Made by a program: the position numbers and the translations under genes. Shown piece by piece: positions 18,929 to 26,711 of a DNA stretch of 62,218 nucleotides. Positions within the stretch are counted from its first letter, which is position 1. Each line of letters starts with the position of its first letter. Origin of the DNA: Labilithrix sp. Its GTDB lineage: Bacteria > Myxococcota > Polyangia > Polyangiales > Polyangiaceae. Under the pieces are notes generated by a model. It was not told the DNA's origin and searched no databases. It saw only the letters and a list, made by a program, of their open reading frames with translations. Where the stretch lies: NCBI GenBank assembly GCA_028287035.1, contig JAQBQL010000032.1, positions 1 to 62,218 of the forward strand, read 5' to 3'.

Positions 18929-20139
18929 GCACGGATTCGCGAGATACGGGAAGCACGGGCCAGACGAGCGCGATCCGCAGCGATATCGAAAAAACGCGCG
19001 GCGACATGTCGAAGACCGTCAATGCCATCGAGGAGCGGCTCAGCCCCGCCCACCTCAAGGAACAATTTGCCAGTGTCACGGCCGGGATCACCTCGGACGT
19101 CGAGGCCAAGGTCGCCGATCTCAAGGAATCGGTGATGGGCGGCTATCACGAGGCGAAGGACCACCTGAAGGACGACCTCGGTCGCGAGCTGCGCGACGCC
19201 AAGACCTTGGTCACGGATGAATTCACTCACGCGCGGACCGCCGTCCGCGACGCCACCGTCGGAAGGGTAGAGCACATGGTTCACGATGCACGCGAGTCGG
19301 TCACGGACGCGGGGACCTCGATCCTCGACACCATCAAGGCCAATCCCATCCCCGCCGCCCTCGTCGGCGTCGGCCTGGGCTGGCTCCTCTTCGGCCGCCG
19401 GAGCGCCACCTCGGCGCGCTCGCTGCGCAGCGGTACCTACGCCTACGGCGGCGGGTATGGCTACGACGAGGGCGGCTACCAGCAGCGCGGCGGCGGCGGC
19501 GGGGATCTCCTCGACCAGCCGCGCCGGGTCATGCGCCAGGGCGAGCGCGCCGTCGGCAACGCCGCGCACGCCGCGAGCGAGGGCGCGTCGCGCCTCGGTC
19601 ATCGCGTCCAGGAAGGCGCCGGCCGTCTGGCGCACGGCGCGCAGGAGCTCGCGCACGACGCGACGGACCGCGTCGCCGGCGTGGCGGGCGATGCCCGTGA
19701 CCGCGCCATGCACCTCGCGAGCGATGCGCGCGAGCGCGGCATGCAGCTCGCTCAGGGCGCGGGTCGCCAGGTGATGCGCGCCGAGCGCACCGTCGAGAGC
19801 ACCCTCCGCGAGAACCCGCTCGCGATGGGCGCCGTGGCGGTCGCGATCGGCGCCGCCATCGGCCTCGCGCTGCCTCACAGCCGCGTCGAGGACGAGTGGA
19901 TGGGCGAGGCCAAGGAGCGCCTCTTCGAGCAGGCGCAGGAGTACGCGGGCGAGGCCATCCACCGCGCCGAGGATGCCGTGGGCCAGCTGGCCCAGGGCGG
20001 CGGCGAGTCGGGCGGCCAGGGCGGCCAGAAGTCCGGCGAGAGCAGCAGCAGCGGCGGCAGCAACGGCGGCAGCAACGGCGGCACCGAGAGCAGCTCGTCG
20101 GGCGGCAGCAAGAAGTCGTCGTCGTCCAGCGCGGTCTGA
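18925..20139 (+). CDS. DUF3618-domain membrane-associated protein
   Basis: Protein of 404 residues starting at ATG 18925, with GGAGG seven bases upstream; an in-frame ATG at 18901 lacks such a site. The N-terminus carries the DUF3618 signature IRSDIEKTRGDMSKTVNAIE (residues ~18-37). A membrane helix with the IPAALVGVGLGWLLFGR motif follows at ~143-160. Then comes a long helical Ala/Arg/His-rich region, a second GAVAVAIGAAIGLALP helix at ~303-318, and a Ser/Gly tail. It ends the coupled operon and is followed by a strong hairpin terminator. Likely an envelope-structure or stress protein. Confidence 0.88.
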   Translation: MSTDSRDTGSTGQTSAIRSDIEKTRGDMSKTVNAIEERLSPAHLKEQFASVTAGITSDVEAKVADLKESVMGGYHEAKDHLKDDLGRELRDAKTLVTDEFTHARTAVRDATVGRVEHMVHDARESVTDAGTSILDTIKANPIPAALVGVGLGWLLFGRRSATSARSLRSGTYAYGGGYGYDEGGYQQRGGGGGDLLDQPRRVMRQGERAVGNAAHAASEGASRLGHRVQEGAGRLAHGAQELAHDATDRVAGVAGDARDRAMHLASDARERGMQLAQGAGRQVMRAERTVESTLRENPLAMGAVAVAIGAAIGLALPHSRVEDEWMGEAKERLFEQAQEYAGEAIHRAEDAVGQLAQGGGESGGQGGQKSGESSSSGGSNGGSNGGTESSSSGGSKKSSSSSAV

Positions 20140-20160
20140 CGACGAAGGCCCTGGATACGA

Positions 20161-20194
20161 CGAAGGCCCCGGAGAGCAATCTCCGGGGCCTTCG
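20161..20194. terminator. Bidirectional hairpin terminator
   Basis: A perfect 15-bp stem (20161-20175 with 20180-20194) is closed by a GCAA tetraloop. It lies between the convergent DUF3618 and lipoprotein genes. The following T-tract is weak on the plus strand (TGTTTG). Confidence 0.85.
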
Positions 20195-20221
20195 TGTTTG
20201 CGGCGTTCGCGGCGCCGTCGG

Positions 20222-20761
20222 TCACTTCAGCTTGGAGACTTCCTTGTCGGACTTCGAGACGAGGTCGTCGAGGGTGTCGAGGTTCGCCTCGAGGCGCGTC
20301 TTCGCGTTCTGGAAGCTCTCGTCCGGGACGCTCGCGAAGGCCTGGAGGTCGCTCTGCACGACCGCGCGCTGCGTGTCGACGGTGCGGAGCGAGTCGGCGG
20401 CGGAGGTCGGCGCCTTGCTGCCCGCCTTCGACACCTTGGCCTTGAGCTCGCGGATCTTCGCGTCGGCCTTGTCGGCGCGCTCTTGCGCCTTCGCCTGCGC
20501 GACGCGCTTCGCCTCGACGAGCTTCGCGTCGGCGGACGGTGCGCCGTTGGCGACGGCGGCCTTGCGGTCCTTCTCGGCGCTGTCGTTGGTGGCGTCGCTA
20601 CGCGTCTCCGCCTGAGACTGCTCCGCCTTGCGTTGGTCGTCGATGCGTTGGTCGTGCGCGTCGTCCGCCTTCTTCACCGGGTCCGAGCCGCAGCCCGCAC
20701 CTGCGGCAAGCAGAGCGAGACCGAGAAGACCAGTGGAAGCGGCAAGCGTGGGTTTCATCAT
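20222..20761 (-). CDS. Coiled-coil lipoprotein
   Basis: Small lipoprotein of 179 residues. The signal peptide ends in an AGAGC lipobox (Cys ~24). The mature part is highly charged and rich in Lys, Ala, Asp and Gln with few aromatics, and is predicted to form a long coiled coil (AKRVAQAKAQERADKADAKI). The C-terminal ~60 residues (LRTVDTQRAVVQSDLQAF) are also helical. Function unknown; an envelope spacer or stress-type lipoprotein is plausible. A sigma-54-like promoter at 20775-20790 predicts a transcript starting within a few bases of ATG 20761, leaving almost no leader. No Shine-Dalgarno is seen. Confidence 0.8.
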   Translation of the reverse strand: MMKPTLAASTGLLGLALLAAGAGCGSDPVKKADDAHDQRIDDQRKAEQSQAETRSDATNDSAEKDRKAAVANGAPSADAKLVEAKRVAQAKAQERADKADAKIRELKAKVSKAGSKAPTSAADSLRTVDTQRAVVQSDLQAFASVPDESFQNAKTRLEANLDTLDDLVSKSDKEVSKLK

Positions 20762-20774
20762 GACGCGGCCGCGG

Positions 20775-20790
20775 TGCGACTACCGTGCCA
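20775..20790 (-). promoter_or_regulatory. Sigma-54-like promoter of the coiled-coil lipoprotein gene
   Basis: On the minus strand the sequence reads TGGCACGGTAGTCGCA, matching the -24/-12 consensus TGGCACG-N4-TTGCW with GG-N10-GC spacing and one mismatch (TCGC for TTGC). The predicted start is near 20764, just ahead of ATG 20761. Confidence 0.55.
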
Positions 20791-20910
20791 GGGGGCGGCG
20801 TTCGCGAAAACCCCGGCACACCGCGAGAACGGCGCCACCTCGGGGGCGCTCGCCGCGCACGGAAGCGGGGCGAGGGAGCGGCATGCACGCGGGCGTGCCA
20901 CACCCTGGGG

Positions 20911-21396
20911 TCAGGCGGCGTGACGTCCCCTGCCCTCGTGATCGAGCAACCAGCGTTTGCGCGGGATTCCGCCGCCGAAGCCGGTGAGCGCGCCGCCCGC
21001 ACCGATCACGCGGTGGCAAGGGACGATGACGACGAGCGGATTCCGCCCGTTCGCCCCACCGACCGCGCGCGATCCCTTCGGCGTGCCGACCTGCTTGGCG
21101 AGCTCGCCGTACGACATCGTCGTTCCGAACGGGATGCGGGTGAGCGCCTGCCAAACGCGCCTCTGGAAGGGCGTCCCCTCGAAGCGGAGCGGAACGTCGA
21201 ACGTGGTGCGAGCGCCCGCGAAGTACTCGGTCAGCTGGCGGCGGGCCGGCGCGAGCAACACGTCGTCGCGCTCCCACGTCTCACGGGCGGCAAGCCGCGC
21301 GTCGCCCTCGAAGTAGATCGCGGAGAGCGCGTCGCACGCCCAGCACAACGTGAGCTCTCCGACCTGGCTCGGCATGACGCTCCAAGAGATCTTCAT
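20911..21396 (-). CDS. ogt: Methylated-DNA--protein-cysteine methyltransferase
   Basis: Suicide DNA-repair protein that transfers methyl groups from O6-methylguanine (and O4-methylthymine) to its own cysteine. It has 161 residues, normal for the Ogt/MGMT family. Visible motifs: FEGTPFQRRVWQALTRIPFG (helix-turn-helix entry), TMSYGELA, AVGGANGRNP, and the active-site IVPCHRVIG with acceptor Cys127. A full-length N-terminal ribonuclease-H-like part is present. The start is ATG 21396. It is divergent from the Ada-AlkA fusion gene at 21508, so the two make an alkylation-repair pair sharing one ~110-bp promoter region. Confidence 0.95.
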   Translation of the reverse strand: MKISWSVMPSQVGELTLCWACDALSAIYFEGDARLAARETWERDDVLLAPARRQLTEYFAGARTTFDVPLRFEGTPFQRRVWQALTRIPFGTTMSYGELAKQVGTPKGSRAVGGANGRNPLVVIVPCHRVIGAGGALTGFGGGIPRKRWLLDHEGRGRHAA

Positions 21397-21507
21397 GACC
21401 GATGAGTACTCCGCGCGGGCGCTCCGGTCTGGCCGTTTCCGGACGTCGCTCGCGCGTCGCTGGCGGCGTCCGTAAATGGCGAGCGGAAGGGCGGGTCGGG
21501 TGCCAGG

Positions 21508-23001
21508 ATGCTCCGTCCGATGGAACCCGCCTCGCTCGACCGCGACCTCTGCTACCGAGCGCTGCGCGCCCGCGACGCGCGCTTCGATGGCCGCATCTTC
21601 GTCGCGGTGCGTACGACCGGGATCTACTGCCGCCCGATCTGCCCGGCGCGGACGCCCAAGCTCGAGAACATCACCTTCTTCGCGAGCGCCACCTTCGCGC
21701 AGGAGGCCGGCTACCGTCCCTGCCTGCGCTGCCGCCCCGAGTCGTCGCCCGATCTCGCGGCGTGGCGCGGCACGTCCAGCACGGTGTCGCGCGCGATGAC
21801 GCTGATCGCGGAGGGTGCGCTCGACGGCGACGACGACGTCGCTTCCTTCGCGCAGCGCCTCGGGGTCGGCGACCGCCAGCTCCGGCGTCTTTTCCAGAAG
21901 CACCTCGGGACGTCGCCGATCGCCGTAGCGCAGACCCGGCGCGTTCTCTTCGCGAAGAAGCTCGTTCACGAGACCACGTTGCCGATGACCGCGATCGCGA
22001 CCGCCGCCGGGTTCGGCAGCCTCCGGCGCTTCAACGGCACGTTCCAGACGCTCTACGGCCGTCCTCCCTCGGAGCTCCGCCGCCGACGTCGCGAACGCGT
22101 CCCGTCCGGCGGCGCCATCGCGCTCTCCCTCGCGTACGCGCCCCCGTACGACTGGGACGCCATGGAGCGGTTCTTCGCGGCGCGCGCCATCGCGGGCGTC
22201 GAGTCGGTGGAGCGCGGCCGCTACGCGCGCACCATCGAGCTCGACGGCGCCGTCGGCACCATCACGGTCTCGCCGTCGGCGGGCGGCGCGAGGAAGAAGG
22301 ACGCGCTCACCGTCACCATCCGGTTTCCCGTCATCGGAGCGCTGCCGGTCATCGTCGCCCGCGTGCGCCGGATGTTCGATCTCGACGCCGACATCGAGAT
22401 CATCGAGGCGATGCTCCGTCAGGACCCGCTCCTCGCGCCGCTCGTGGCGGCGAGGCCGGGCTTGCGCGTGCCCGGCGCATGGGATCCCTTCGAGCTCGGC
22501 ATACGCGCCATCCTCGGCCAGCAGATCACCGTCACGGCGGCCCGGACGCTCGCGTCGAGGCTCGTCGCCGAGCGGGGCCGCGCGCTCGGCCTCGACGGCG
22601 GGGACGAAGCGCTGACGCACGTGTTCCCCGGGCCGGCGGCGCTCGCCGGCATCGACCTGGCGGGGCTCGGGATGCCGCGGGCGCGCGCGGCGGCGCTCTC
22701 CACCTTCGCGGCGGCGGTGCACGACGACGCCAGTCTGCTGCAGCCGGGCGGCGACCTCGCGGAGGCCGTGGTCCGCCTGCGCGCGCTGCGCGGCATCGGC
22801 GAGTGGACCGCGCAGTACATCGCTCTCCGCGCCCTCCGCGATCCCGACGCGTTCCCGGCCACCGACCTCGGGATCCTGCGCGGCGCCGCGGGCGGCGGCG
22901 AGCGTCCGGCGCCCGCGGTCCTGCTCGCACGAGCCGAGGCATGGCGCCCCTGGCGCGCCTATGCAGCGCAGCATCTGTGGGCCGCCGATCCGGCGTGCTG
23001 A
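21508..23001 (+). CDS. alkA: Ada N-domain / AraC HTH / AlkA 3-methyladenine glycosylase fusion
   Basis: Bifunctional alkylation-repair protein of 497 residues. Residues ~10-85 form the Ada zinc domain with Cys ligands in [11 protein letters not shown] and RPCLRCRPE, which repairs methylphosphotriesters and so acts as a sensor. Residues ~95-195 form an AraC-type helix-turn-helix ([20 protein letters not shown]). Residues ~200-480 are AlkA with the HhH motif [17 protein letters not shown] and catalytic Asp in FPATDLGI. The order follows the known Ada-AlkA type fusion. Methylation of the sensor domain would be expected to activate its own gene and divergent ogt. ATG 21520 is an alternative start. 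Confidence 0.93.
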   Translation: MLRPMEPASLDRDLCYRALRARDARFDGRIFVAVRTTGIYCRPICPARTPKLENITFFASATFAQEAGYRPCLRCRPESSPDLAAWRGTSSTVSRAMTLIAEGALDGDDDVASFAQRLGVGDRQLRRLFQKHLGTSPIAVAQTRRVLFAKKLVHETTLPMTAIATAAGFGSLRRFNGTFQTLYGRPPSELRRRRRERVPSGGAIALSLAYAPPYDWDAMERFFAARAIAGVESVERGRYARTIELDGAVGTITVSPSAGGARKKDALTVTIRFPVIGALPVIVARVRRMFDLDADIEIIEAMLRQDPLLAPLVAARPGLRVPGAWDPFELGIRAILGQQITVTAARTLASRLVAERGRALGLDGGDEALTHVFPGPAALAGIDLAGLGMPRARAAALSTFAAAVHDDASLLQPGGDLAEAVVRLRALRGIGEWTAQYIALRALRDPDAFPATDLGILRGAAGGGERPAPAVLLARAEAWRPWRAYAAQHLWAADPAC

Positions 23002-23141
23002 GGCGCAGCCTTGCTGCCCATAGGAAGGGCCTATCGCGCGGCGCGCGACGTCACCGGAGATCGTGCCGCAGCACGTGTTCCCCTGCCGGAACGGCCGAAA
23101 ATCTGGCAGAGTGCACGCCGAAACTGCAAGGAGATCCCACG

Positions 23142-23735
23142 ATGTCACTCATTCAAAAGCAGGCCCCTGACTTCAAGGCGGAAGCCGTCCTCGCGAACGG
23201 CGAGATCAAGGAGCTTTCGCTCTCGTCCTTCAAGGGCAAGTACGTCGTCCTGTTCTTCTACCCGGCGGACTTCACGTTCGTGTGCCCGACCGAGATCCTG
23301 TCGTTCTCGAACCACATCGCCGAGTTCGAGAAGCGCAACACGGTGGTCCTCGGCGTCTCCGTCGACAACGTCCACTCGCACCGCGCGTGGCGTGACACGA
23401 AGGTCGAGCAGGGTGGCATCGGCCCCGTCGCCTACCCGCTCGTCGCCGACATCACGAAGGAGATCGCGAAGTCGTTCGACGTCCTCCTCGAGGGCGGCGT
23501 CGCGCTCCGCGGCACCTTCCTCATCGACAAGGAGGGCATCGTTCGCCAGGCGACGATCAACGACCTTCCGCTCGGCCGCTCGATCGAGGAGACGCTTCGC
23601 CTCGTCGACGCGCTCCAGTTCACGGAGGAGCACGGCGAGGTGTGCCCCGCGGGCTGGCAGAAGGGCAAGAGCGGCATGAAGGCCGACGCGAAGGGCGTCG
23701 CCGCGTACCTGACCGAGAACGCCAAGTCGCTCTGA
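23142..23735 (+). CDS. ahpC: Typical 2-Cys peroxiredoxin AhpC
   Basis: Reduces hydrogen peroxide and organic hydroperoxides in the cytoplasm. It has 197 residues, close to the usual AhpC length. The peroxidatic Cys48 lies in DFTFVCPTE and the resolving Cys168 in GEVCPAGW; the GGIG and C-terminal YL motifs mark the sensitive, AhpC-type 2-Cys class. The start ATG 23142 has AAGGAG eight bases upstream. No ahpF or ahpD is adjacent; the thioredoxin-reductase-like enzyme at 15701 is a possible but unproven electron donor. A hairpin terminator follows. Confidence 0.96.
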   Translation: MSLIQKQAPDFKAEAVLANGEIKELSLSSFKGKYVVLFFYPADFTFVCPTEILSFSNHIAEFEKRNTVVLGVSVDNVHSHRAWRDTKVEQGGIGPVAYPLVADITKEIAKSFDVLLEGGVALRGTFLIDKEGIVRQATINDLPLGRSIEETLRLVDALQFTEEHGEVCPAGWQKGKSGMKADAKGVAAYLTENAKSL

Positions 23736-23756
23736 ACGAGCACCGAGCCAAGGCTC

Positions 23757-23788
23757 CACGGGGCTGCGTCGCGAGACGTGGCCCCGTG
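23757..23788. terminator. Hairpin terminator after ahpC
   Basis: CACGGGGC (23757-23764) pairs with GCCCCGTG (23781-23788), continues through two G-T wobble pairs and CGTC/GACG, and closes on a GCGA tetraloop. It lies between convergent ahpC and folB and can serve both. Confidence 0.75.
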
Positions 23789-23809
23789 CTCGTTTCGAAG
23801 GCTGCCTTC

Positions 23810-24166
23810 CTAGCGCTGGCGGTCGATCGCGACCGTCGCCTGCCCGATCGGGTAGGTGGTCGGCACGCGCGTCTTCGTGGCCGCGACCTTCACCCGGCTG
23901 CACGGCGTGATGGCGAGCAGCTTCTCGACGATGACCATCACGTACGACTCGAGCAGGTGGAAGTCGCGCGCGAGCCCCTCCTCGATGACGCAGCGGACGA
24001 TGGCGTCGTAGTCGACGACGTCGCGGCGGCGGTCACGCTTCGGCAGAGACGACTCCGGTAGCTCCATGTCGACGTCGACGAGGATCTCCTGGCCACGCGC
24101 GCGCTCGTCCTTCGAGGCCCCGAACTTTGCGACGAGGCGAATCTCGCGAAGCGCGATCGTGTACAT
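23810..24166 (-). CDS. folB: Dihydroneopterin aldolase-like protein (FolB)
   Basis: Enzyme of folate synthesis that converts 7,8-dihydroneopterin to 6-hydroxymethyl-dihydropterin and glycolaldehyde. Its 118 residues fit the FolB family. The opening YTIALREIRLVAKFGASKDE, the central VVDYDAIVRCVIEEGL and the FHLLESYVMVIVEKLL helix with the catalytic Glu are all recognisable, as is the terminal PTTYPIGQATVAI strand. Unusually for FolB, the first strand lacks the usual Gly-x-His-Gly motif (AKFGAS instead), so the exact specificity may differ. It is a single gene with no other fol genes nearby. Confidence 0.85.
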   Translation of the reverse strand: MYTIALREIRLVAKFGASKDERARGQEILVDVDMELPESSLPKRDRRRDVVDYDAIVRCVIEEGLARDFHLLESYVMVIVEKLLAITPCSRVKVAATKTRVPTTYPIGQATVAIDRQR

Positions 24167-24224
24167 GGGAAAGAGCCTTACTGCGTCTTCCGGCGAAGCT
24201 CCAGAGGGCCCGGGCCGCAGGGAC

Positions 24225-24827
24225 TCACGCCCACGCGATCTCGTACACGTAGCTCGTCGCGGTCAGCGAGCTTGGCGCCGTGCGGACGAAGACCTGGTTT
24301 GCGAAGAAGCGGAGCATGGCGTCATGTCCGCCGCGGAGCGCCTCGCGGACGTAGGCGAAGCGCGCCAGCGGGAAGCCGTCCAGGCAGATCCGCGCGTCTT
24401 TCGGGCCGACCTTGACGACCTTCGCCGAGCCCCCGTCGAACACGCGGGCCCACAGGCGGGGGTAGTGCGCGAGCACCGTCCACGGCGTGACACCGGCGTT
24501 GGTGGCGAGGCGCGCGAGCGACGCGATGCCGGACTCCTGCACCTTGACCCCCGAGCTCTTGCCGAGCTCGAACGCGAGCTCCGGCGAGGCGATCGCCTCG
24601 CACGCGGCGTAATGGGCCTCGGCGATCGAGACCGGCATCCAGGGCGCGCTCAGCGGGCGCATGAGCACCTCCACCGCGGCCGGGTCGAGCGCGCGGCGGT
24701 AGCGCTCCAGCAAGCCCTGGCAGCGGAGCTCCTCGATGCTCGAGACGAGCAACGTGCTCCGGACGTACCGGAGCGAAACGGCGCTGCCGGCACTGCGCGC
24801 CACCACTGTCTCGACCGAGGGAGCCAT
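24225..24827 (-). CDS. Hypothetical protein, possibly DUF2378-like
   Basis: Soluble protein of 200 residues from ATG 24827, with GGGGGAG just upstream. The pattern of an N-terminal strand (VRSTLLVSSIEELRCQGLLE), an LAFELGKSSG segment and a C-terminal helix-strand pair (SLTATSYVYEIAWA) resembles the myxobacterial paralogous family DUF2378 (TIGR02265), though I cannot confirm it. No catalytic motif is visible. It stands between folB and the divergent carbonic anhydrase. Confidence 0.75.
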   Translation of the reverse strand: MAPSVETVVARSAGSAVSLRYVRSTLLVSSIEELRCQGLLERYRRALDPAAVEVLMRPLSAPWMPVSIAEAHYAACEAIASPELAFELGKSSGVKVQESGIASLARLATNAGVTPWTVLAHYPRLWARVFDGGSAKVVKVGPKDARICLDGFPLARFAYVREALRGGHDAMLRFFANQVFVRTAPSSLTATSYVYEIAWA

Positions 24828-24917
24828 CTCCCCCCCTGCAACGGCCGCGTGAGGGCGGGCGTTCAGGGCGCCCGCGCTACGGTGGCGCTCACGTGCTAGG
24901 GTCCCGCGCCAGCGGTC

Positions 24918-25535
24918 ATGCGAAACCTCGTGTCGGGCATCCACTCCTTCCGGGACGGCTACTTCAAGACCAACCGCGAGCTCTTCGAGAAGCTGGCGAC
25001 CGAAGGTCAGAACCCGGAGACCCTCTTCATCACCTGCTCGGACTCGCGCGTCGTTCCGAACCTGATCACCCAGGCGGCGCCCGGCGACCTCTTCATCGTG
25101 CGAAACGTCGGTAACGTCGTGCCCCGCCCGACGCTCCCCGGCGGCACCGCCGCGGCCATCGAATACGCGGTCGAGGTCCTCGACGTGCGTGACATCGTGA
25201 TCTGCGGGCACACGCAGTGCGGCGCGATCGATGCCGTGCTCAATCCCGAGAAGATGTCGGCGCTTCCGATGGTGAAGCGCTGGCTGGCGGAGACGGAGCA
25301 GGTCCGGCACGTCGTCGAGGAGCGCTACCCCGACCTCTCGCCCGAGGATCGCCTCCTCGTGGCGGTGCAGGAGAACGTGCTCGCCCAGCTCGAGCACCTC
25401 CGCGAGTACGACTTCGTCTCCCGGCGGCTCACCGCGGGCACGCTGCAGATCAACGGGTGGGTGTTCGAGATCAAGACCGGCCAGGTCTACGGGTTCTCCC
25501 CCGGCGAGGCGCAGTTCCTTCCGCTGGTGCGCTGA
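24918..25535 (+). CDS. can: Beta-class carbonic anhydrase
   Basis: Zinc enzyme interconverting CO2 and bicarbonate. It has 205 residues. The zinc ligands are Cys40 in ITCSDSR, His98 and Cys101 in ICGHTQCGA, and the Asp42-Arg44 dyad is intact. The NVGNVVPRP and GGTAAAIEYAV segments are standard for the family, and the C-terminal region with NGWVFEIKTGQVY is complete. The start is ATG 24918. It supplies bicarbonate for carboxylases; no partner gene is adjacent. Confidence 0.95.
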   Translation: MRNLVSGIHSFRDGYFKTNRELFEKLATEGQNPETLFITCSDSRVVPNLITQAAPGDLFIVRNVGNVVPRPTLPGGTAAAIEYAVEVLDVRDIVICGHTQCGAIDAVLNPEKMSALPMVKRWLAETEQVRHVVEERYPDLSPEDRLLVAVQENVLAQLEHLREYDFVSRRLTAGTLQINGWVFEIKTGQVYGFSPGEAQFLPLVR

Positions 25536-25587
25536 CCCCCGAGGGAGGAGCTTGCGCCGCTCCCTCTGCGAGCGATATGCCTTTGGC

Positions 25588-26316
25588 ATGCGCCTTCGCC
25601 TCCTCGTCGGATCTCTCGGTATGGCCAGCCTGATGGCCCTCTCCCTCCTTCCCCAGGGCTGCTCCTCGGACGACGCAACGTCGTCCACGCCCGCCGCGGA
25701 CAGCGGCGCGAGCAGCAGCGGCTCCAGCGGGTCGAGCGGCTCCAGTGGGTCGAGCGGCTCGACCGACTCCGGGGCCACGGACGCAGGCGCCGACGCCTCG
25801 AAGCCGCCGACGTCGACCGACTGCAAGCTCACCGCAGTCGCGGGCGTCGCGGACGTCACGCCGACCTTCTACGTCTACGGCGATCCGGCGACCGCGGTGC
25901 CCCCCACCCAGACCGGCGGCACGCTCAGCGGGACCTACAAGGTCGACAAGGCGACGGTCTATCTGCCCTCGGGCACGAAGGGCATCGCCGATCCGGCGAA
26001 GTCGACGGGCACCGTGAACGGCTGGGCCACGTTCTCGGGCACGCGCTACATCATCCACCTCAAGGCGGACCTCAGCGTGTTCGTCACACCGCTGAACAGC
26101 ACCCAGGCGCAGAACTCCGACGTCACCTCGCAGGGCGGATTCACGGTCGCGGCGGAGAAGCTCACGCTCGACCACGGCTGCGACACCGCGAAGCCGGACG
26201 ACGCCGAGTACTCGTTCACCGATACCGGCTCGGGCCGCGCGACCATCCTCGTGAAGACGACGTCCCCCACCTTCGGCGACGCCTTCCTGCTCATCGAGGC
26301 CGCGAAGACGCCCTGA
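25588..26316 (+). CDS. Ser/Gly-linker lipoprotein, unknown function
   Basis: Exported lipoprotein of 242 residues. The signal ends at LLPQGC (Cys ~25), followed by a ~45-residue Ser/Gly/Asp/Ala linker built on a tandem 18-base DNA repeat (25722-25770). The mature domain (CKLTAVAGVADVTPTFYVYG to the end) is strand-rich by composition, with two Cys that could form a disulfide. ATG 25588 is the best start; a TTG at 25552 sits too close to GGAGG. The linker style is shared with the lipoprotein at 40251. Function unknown. Confidence 0.78.
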   Translation: MRLRLLVGSLGMASLMALSLLPQGCSSDDATSSTPAADSGASSSGSSGSSGSSGSSGSTDSGATDAGADASKPPTSTDCKLTAVAGVADVTPTFYVYGDPATAVPPTQTGGTLSGTYKVDKATVYLPSGTKGIADPAKSTGTVNGWATFSGTRYIIHLKADLSVFVTPLNSTQAQNSDVTSQGGFTVAAEKLTLDHGCDTAKPDDAEYSFTDTGSGRATILVKTTSPTFGDAFLLIEAAKTP

Positions 26317-26322
26317 CCCGCG

Positions 26323-26338
26323 CCTCGCTCACGCGAGG
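26323..26338. terminator. Short hairpin between convergent genes
   Basis: CCTCGC pairs with GCGAGG around a TCAC loop, just after the lipoprotein stop and over the stop of the small minus-strand gene. There is no T-tract; the terminator role is tentative. Confidence 0.3.
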
Positions 26339-26517
26339 ACGAACTCGTCGTCCGGGCTGTCCGTCACCGGCAGCCATCGGTCGAACACGAACCAGAAGCG
26401 CTTCGAGCTCGGCGGCGGCGTGACCCTCGGGCGCGACGCCGGCGCAGCCTCGGCGGACTCTTCTCGTCGATCGAGCTGAGGAGGAGGAGAGGGCGAGAAA
26501 GGGACCCGGGGGTTCAT
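26329..26517 (-). CDS. Small hypothetical protein
   Basis: A 62-residue frame from ATG 26517. The N-terminal half is Pro/Ser-rich and disordered. The C-terminal 25 residues (KRFWFVFDRWLPVTDSPDDE then FVLA) are aromatic and acidic and look like a genuine short motif rather than random GC-rich sequence. The Shine-Dalgarno is weak. Function unknown. Confidence 0.45.
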   Translation of the reverse strand: MNPRVPFSPSPPPQLDRREESAEAAPASRPRVTPPPSSKRFWFVFDRWLPVTDSPDDEFVLA

Positions 26518-26675
26518 CGTTGCGGCACCAGTTCACTGTCCGTGCCACTCGGTGAGCCCGGCGGTTTCTGCGGAAAACGCGCGGTTTCTCGCCAGGTGAG
26601 GGCGCCCCGACCCGACCGCCAACCGACGGGTTGTCAGGGCTCCGACAGCCGCGAGCCGCGGGGCTCCTCATCGCA

Positions 26676-26704
26676 TTGACCGGCTCGCCCGCTGACCCTA
26701 GAAA
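26676..26704 (+). promoter_or_regulatory. Sigma-70-like promoter giving a leaderless transcript
   Basis: TTGACC (26676-26681), exactly 17 bases, then TAGAAA (26699-26704). The predicted start at 26711-26712 coincides with the GTG start codon of the next gene. Confidence 0.5.
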
Positions 26705-26711
26705 ACGTCGG

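Noticed and set aside
23104..23119. TGGCAGAGTGCACGCC before ahpC as a sigma-54 site
   Set aside because: Spacing and several consensus bases are wrong; ahpC's promoter was not identified.
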